From an uncultured Atopobiaceae bacterium (GTDB lineage: Bacteria > Actinomycetota > Coriobacteriia > Coriobacteriales > Atopobiaceae): 7,593 nt of DNA. Where the stretch lies: the NCBI GenBank assembly GCA_944321005.1, contig CALUJT010000105.1:1-7593 (forward strand). The letters are read 5' to 3'. Positions 6,188 to 7,593 of this stretch are shown one piece after another. Both the position numbers and the translations under genes were made by a program. Each line of letters opens with the position of its first letter. Within the stretch, counting starts at the first letter, position 1. The notes under the pieces are model-generated. The model was not told the DNA's origin and did not search any database. It saw only the letters and a program-made list of their open reading frames with translations.

Positions 6188-6241
6188 AATCCCGAGTTAC
6201 GCGTGCAAAACTTGAAACCATCCCATGTGTAACTCGGGATT
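6188..6241. repeat. Inverted repeat pair 1, 13-bp perfect arms
   Basis: AATCCCGAGTTAC at 6188-6200 is exactly complementary to GTAACTCGGGATT at 6229-6241. Including two G-U pairs in RNA the stem extends to 17 bp (inner ends at 6204 and 6225), with a 20-base loop. Each arm is a copy of the motif that also forms the second pair at 6285-6330. A hairpin this long is very unlikely by chance. The right side has no U-run on either strand, so it is not a standard terminator. Confidence 0.75.
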
Positions 6242-6284
6242 AGGCGTCAAATGGACGAGAAAACCGGACCTACGCGTTCCCACG

Positions 6285-6330
6285 TGGACGCGTAACCCGG
6301 GATTTCCGGAAATCGCGGGTTGCGCGTTCA
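6285..6330. repeat. Inverted repeat pair 2, 23-bp arms with no spacer
   Basis: Two 23-base arms meet at a TTTCCGGAAA centre. Of 23 pairs, 20 are Watson-Crick, two are G-T, and one (6300 with 6315) is a G-G mismatch. Each arm carries the consensus GGAAATCSCGGGTTRCGCG seen in pair 1, but here the copies are back to back rather than facing. Possible REP/BIME-type element, target of a DNA-binding protein, or remnant of a small mobile element. Confidence 0.75.
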
Positions 6331-6387
6331 GAGGCAGTGTCCGGAAAGGAACGGTGCGGCGAGAAGAACGTCGAGTTCCCGCACGTC

Positions 6388-6424
6388 AAAAGGGCCGCAA
6401 GCCCCAGATGAGACCTGCGGCCCT
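6388..6424 (-). terminator. Rho-independent terminator of nanE
   Basis: On the minus strand AGGGCCGCA and TGCGGCCCT form a perfect 9-bp GC-rich stem with a 16-base loop, directly followed by TTTTGAC. It begins about 30 nt after the nanE stop codon. The U-run is short but the stem is strong. It separates nanE from the oxidoreductase operon. Confidence 0.75.
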
Positions 6425-6432
6425 GCATAACA

Positions 6433-6457
6433 TGACAAAGGGACTGTCCCCCTGTCA
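6433..6457. repeat. REP-like palindrome overlapping the nanE stop codon
   Basis: A 25-base palindrome centred on 6445: outer arms TGACA/TGTCA, inner arms GGGAC/GTCCC, with two A-C mismatches between them. The nanE TGA stop (6455-6457) is part of the outer arm. Similar GGGAC-N-GTCCC hairpins flanked by TGACA/TGTCA are, from memory, scattered between genes in many gut Gram-positive genomes. It could protect the mRNA 3' end ahead of the terminator at 6388-6424. Confidence 0.6.
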
Positions 6458-7141
6458 AGAAATCGCGGCCTTGAACCACTTGGTGAGCGAGGTGGGGTGG
6501 GTGATGCCGGTGCCCACCACGACGGCCCAGGCGCCCGCGTCGATGGCGGTCTTGCCGTCGGCGGGGGTGTGGACGTGGCCCTCGCAGATGATCGGGTAGT
6601 CGGGGAACTCCGAGGTTGCCTGCTTGAGCAGCGGCACGTCGGGGCCGTCGTCCATCGTGGTGTCGATGGCGGCCTTGTTGTGGGAGAGCGTGGTGGACAC
6701 CAGGTCGCAGCCGCAGGCCACGGCGTTGCGGATGTCGTCGATGGTCATGCAGTCGGCCATGATGAGGACGTCGGACTGCTCGCGGATGGCCTTGACCGTC
6801 TCAGCGAAGGTGCGGCCGTCTGGGCGCGGGCGGTCGGTGGCGTCGAGGGCCACCACATCGGCGCCGGCGTGGACGCACGCCATCGCGTGGCGCAGGGTCG
6901 GCGTGATGTAGACGCCCTCGTGACCCTCCTTCCACAGGCCGATGACGGGGATGTCCACGCGGCCCTTGATGGCCGCGATGTCGGAGAGGCCCTGGCAGCG
7001 GATGGCGGCGGCGCCGCCGAGCTCGCAGGCGCGCGCCATCTGCGCCATGGTCTCGGGGTGACGGAGCGGCTCGCCGGGATAGGCCTGCACGGAGACGATG
7101 AGCTTGCCCTTGAGGGACTGGACGAGCGGTGAGATGGGCAT
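6455..7141 (-). CDS. nanE: N-acetylmannosamine-6-phosphate 2-epimerase
   Basis: Cytosolic TIM-barrel enzyme that converts ManNAc-6-phosphate to GlcNAc-6-phosphate in sialic acid and ManNAc breakdown. At 228 residues it matches the family length. Visible motifs are VSVQAYPGEPL at 16-26, AIRCQG at 46-51, the strand ending in the presumed catalytic lysine, IGLWK at 67-71 (most relatives read IGIIK), ALDATDRPRPDG at 98-109, STTLSHN at 149-155, CEGHVHTP at 186-193 with Glu187, and the phosphate-binding VVGTGITHPTSLTKWF at 208-223. The ATG at 7141 has GGAGG six bases upstream. A ROK kinase gene lies 73 nt upstream, matching the usual nanK-nanE order. The end overlaps a REP-like palindrome and is followed by an intrinsic terminator, so nanE is probably the last gene of its operon. 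Confidence 0.95.
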   Translation of the reverse strand: MPISPLVQSLKGKLIVSVQAYPGEPLRHPETMAQMARACELGGAAAIRCQGLSDIAAIKGRVDIPVIGLWKEGHEGVYITPTLRHAMACVHAGADVVALDATDRPRPDGRTFAETVKAIREQSDVLIMADCMTIDDIRNAVACGCDLVSTTLSHNKAAIDTTMDDGPDVPLLKQATSEFPDYPIICEGHVHTPADGKTAIDAGAWAVVVGTGITHPTSLTKWFKAAIS

Positions 7142-7166
7142 GGGGTGCCTCCTTAGTTCACGGGGA

Positions 7167-7192
7167 GCCGGCGGGGACGCGTCCCCGCCGGC
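7167..7192. repeat. Perfect 26-bp palindrome between nanK-like gene and nanE
   Basis: Two exactly complementary 13-base arms, GCCGGCGGGGACG and CGTCCCCGCCGGC, meet without a spacer at ACGCGT. In RNA this is an 11-bp almost all-GC stem with a 4-base loop. It starts 22 nt after the kinase stop and ends about 25 nt before the nanE start. No U-run follows on the minus strand, so it is more likely an mRNA-stabilising or processing hairpin that sets the kinase:epimerase ratio, or an operator, than a terminator. Confidence 0.7.
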
Positions 7193-7214
7193 CAGGAGTG
7201 ACGAGAAGAACGGG

Positions 7215-7593
7215 CTAGTCCGCGACCTCGGCGTAGCCGGACTTCACGAAGTTCTCCGCGGCGCCGACGAGCGGGGCGTCACCGCCGAGCTCGCCGCCCA
7301 CGATGGGCGTGGTGGCGACGGGCGGCATGGCCTGGCCCTTGAAGGCCTCGGCCATGGCGTCGGACCAGTTGGGCCCGCACTGCGCGACGGAGCCGGAGAG
7401 GATGACGACGTCCGGGTCGAGCATGTTGCACATGCTGCCCAGGACCTCGCCCAGCGCGCGGCCCGCGCGGGCCTCGGCGGACTTGGCGGCCTCGTCGCCG
7501 GCGGCGGCGCGACGGTCGATCTCCGCGCCGTCCATGGGGGTGCCGTCGTCCTTGGTCTCGGCGCCGCCCAGACGCACGTACTCGCGGATGATG
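7215..7593 (-). CDS. nanK: ROK-family sugar kinase, C-terminal part (probable N-acetylmannosamine kinase)
   Basis: Partial gene: the frame is open to the right edge of the window, so only the last 125 or so codons are seen and the start, ATP-binding DxGxT motif and ROK zinc-binding cysteines are missing. The visible part is a typical ROK C-terminus: a GAEIDRRAAAGDEAAK helix, then the segment LGSMCNMLDPDVVILSGSVAQCG, in which VILSGSV replaces the commoner VIGGGV, and the closing ELGGDAPLVGAA. ROK proteins phosphorylate sugars such as glucose or ManNAc, or act as repressors when fused to a helix-turn-helix. Because nanE follows, ManNAc kinase is the likeliest role, which would make ManNAc-6-phosphate for NanE. 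A GTG at 7577 is only an internal valine codon. Family assignment is firm; substrate is inferred from the neighbour. Confidence 0.82.
   Translation of the reverse strand, partial: IIREYVRLGGAETKDDGTPMDGAEIDRRAAAGDEAAKSAEARAGRALGEVLGSMCNMLDPDVVILSGSVAQCGPNWSDAMAEAFKGQAMPPVATTPIVGGELGGDAPLVGAAENFVKSGYAEVAD

Larger units (their letters stand above)
5951..6454. other. 504-bp gene-free region between nanE and the oxidoreductase operon
   Basis: No frame here has a ribosome site, codon use or recognisable protein, on either strand. The DNA is visibly AT-richer than the flanking genes. From left to right it holds the ribosome site and leader of the oxidoreductase gene, two arrays of 10-bp repeats flanking a candidate promoter, a 13-bp direct repeat, two inverted-repeat pairs built from one motif, the nanE terminator, and a REP-like palindrome. 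These are described separately. Confidence 0.75.

Noticed and set aside
6348..6384. Pseudoknot-like order of short complementary blocks (GGAAC, GTGCG, GTTCC, CGCAC)
   Set aside because: Only 5-bp stems in GC-rich DNA; no known riboswitch or RNA resembles it, and it lies after the nanE terminator in transcription order.
5951..6454. CRISPR array or plasmid-type iterons
   Set aside because: Repeats are 10-bp contiguous units or unique inverted pairs without regular spacers; no cas, rep or replication genes nearby.
6058..6599. Plus-strand frames in the gene-free region (6058-6243, 6225-6599)
   Set aside because: They run through the repeats and terminator, lack convincing ribosome sites and resemble no protein; the second runs into the nanE antisense strand.

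Overview
The window is GC-rich (high G+C in coding sequence, long shadow frames on the opposite strand). All seven complete genes and one partial gene are read from the minus strand. The rapZ-whiA-gap neighbourhood is typical of Gram-positive bacteria. Together with the actinobacterial-style Arg in the RapZ P-loop, a Lactobacillus-like GAPDH and amino-sugar and PTS-linked sugar genes, it suggests a host-associated high-GC actinobacterium. Coriobacteriia (Olsenella/Atopobium/Collinsella type) is my best guess; this is inference, not proof.

In transcription order (right to left), the first block is a partial ROK-family kinase (nanK-like, running off the right edge) followed by nanE. These would phosphorylate ManNAc and epimerise ManNAc-6-P to GlcNAc-6-P. 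A perfect 26-bp palindrome lies between the two genes, and nanE is followed by a REP-like palindrome and a good intrinsic terminator.

Next is a gene-free stretch of about 500 bp (5951-6454), the most structured DNA in the window. Its right half holds four related copies of one motif arranged as two inverted-repeat pairs, plus a 13-bp direct repeat. Its left half holds two arrays of phased 10-bp repeats (consensus TGCGYAAAAM on the minus strand) on either side of a candidate extended -10 promoter. This looks like the control region of the next operon.

That operon is a Gfo/Idh/MocA-type oxidoreductase, then a DeoR-family sugar repressor, then a 1-phosphofructokinase. It is tightly packed, with a 5-nt gap and then a 4-nt ATGA overlap. 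The DeoR protein is the obvious candidate to bind the 10-bp arrays. No PTS fructose permease is visible.

After an 85-bp gap with a TATACT -10 box come rapZ and whiA, separated by one base. The glmR/yvcK gene that usually lies between them is missing here. A 238-bp gap containing inverted repeats and a likely promoter leads to gap (glyceraldehyde-3-phosphate dehydrogenase), whose stop codon is the first three bases of the window.

The common theme is entry of sugars into central carbon metabolism: amino sugars via NanK/NanE, fructose-1-P via FruK, lower glycolysis via GAPDH, with RapZ and WhiA as possible links to envelope precursor supply and cell division. No mobile element, CRISPR array, tRNA or rRNA was recognised. 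The most unusual signals are in the non-coding DNA.
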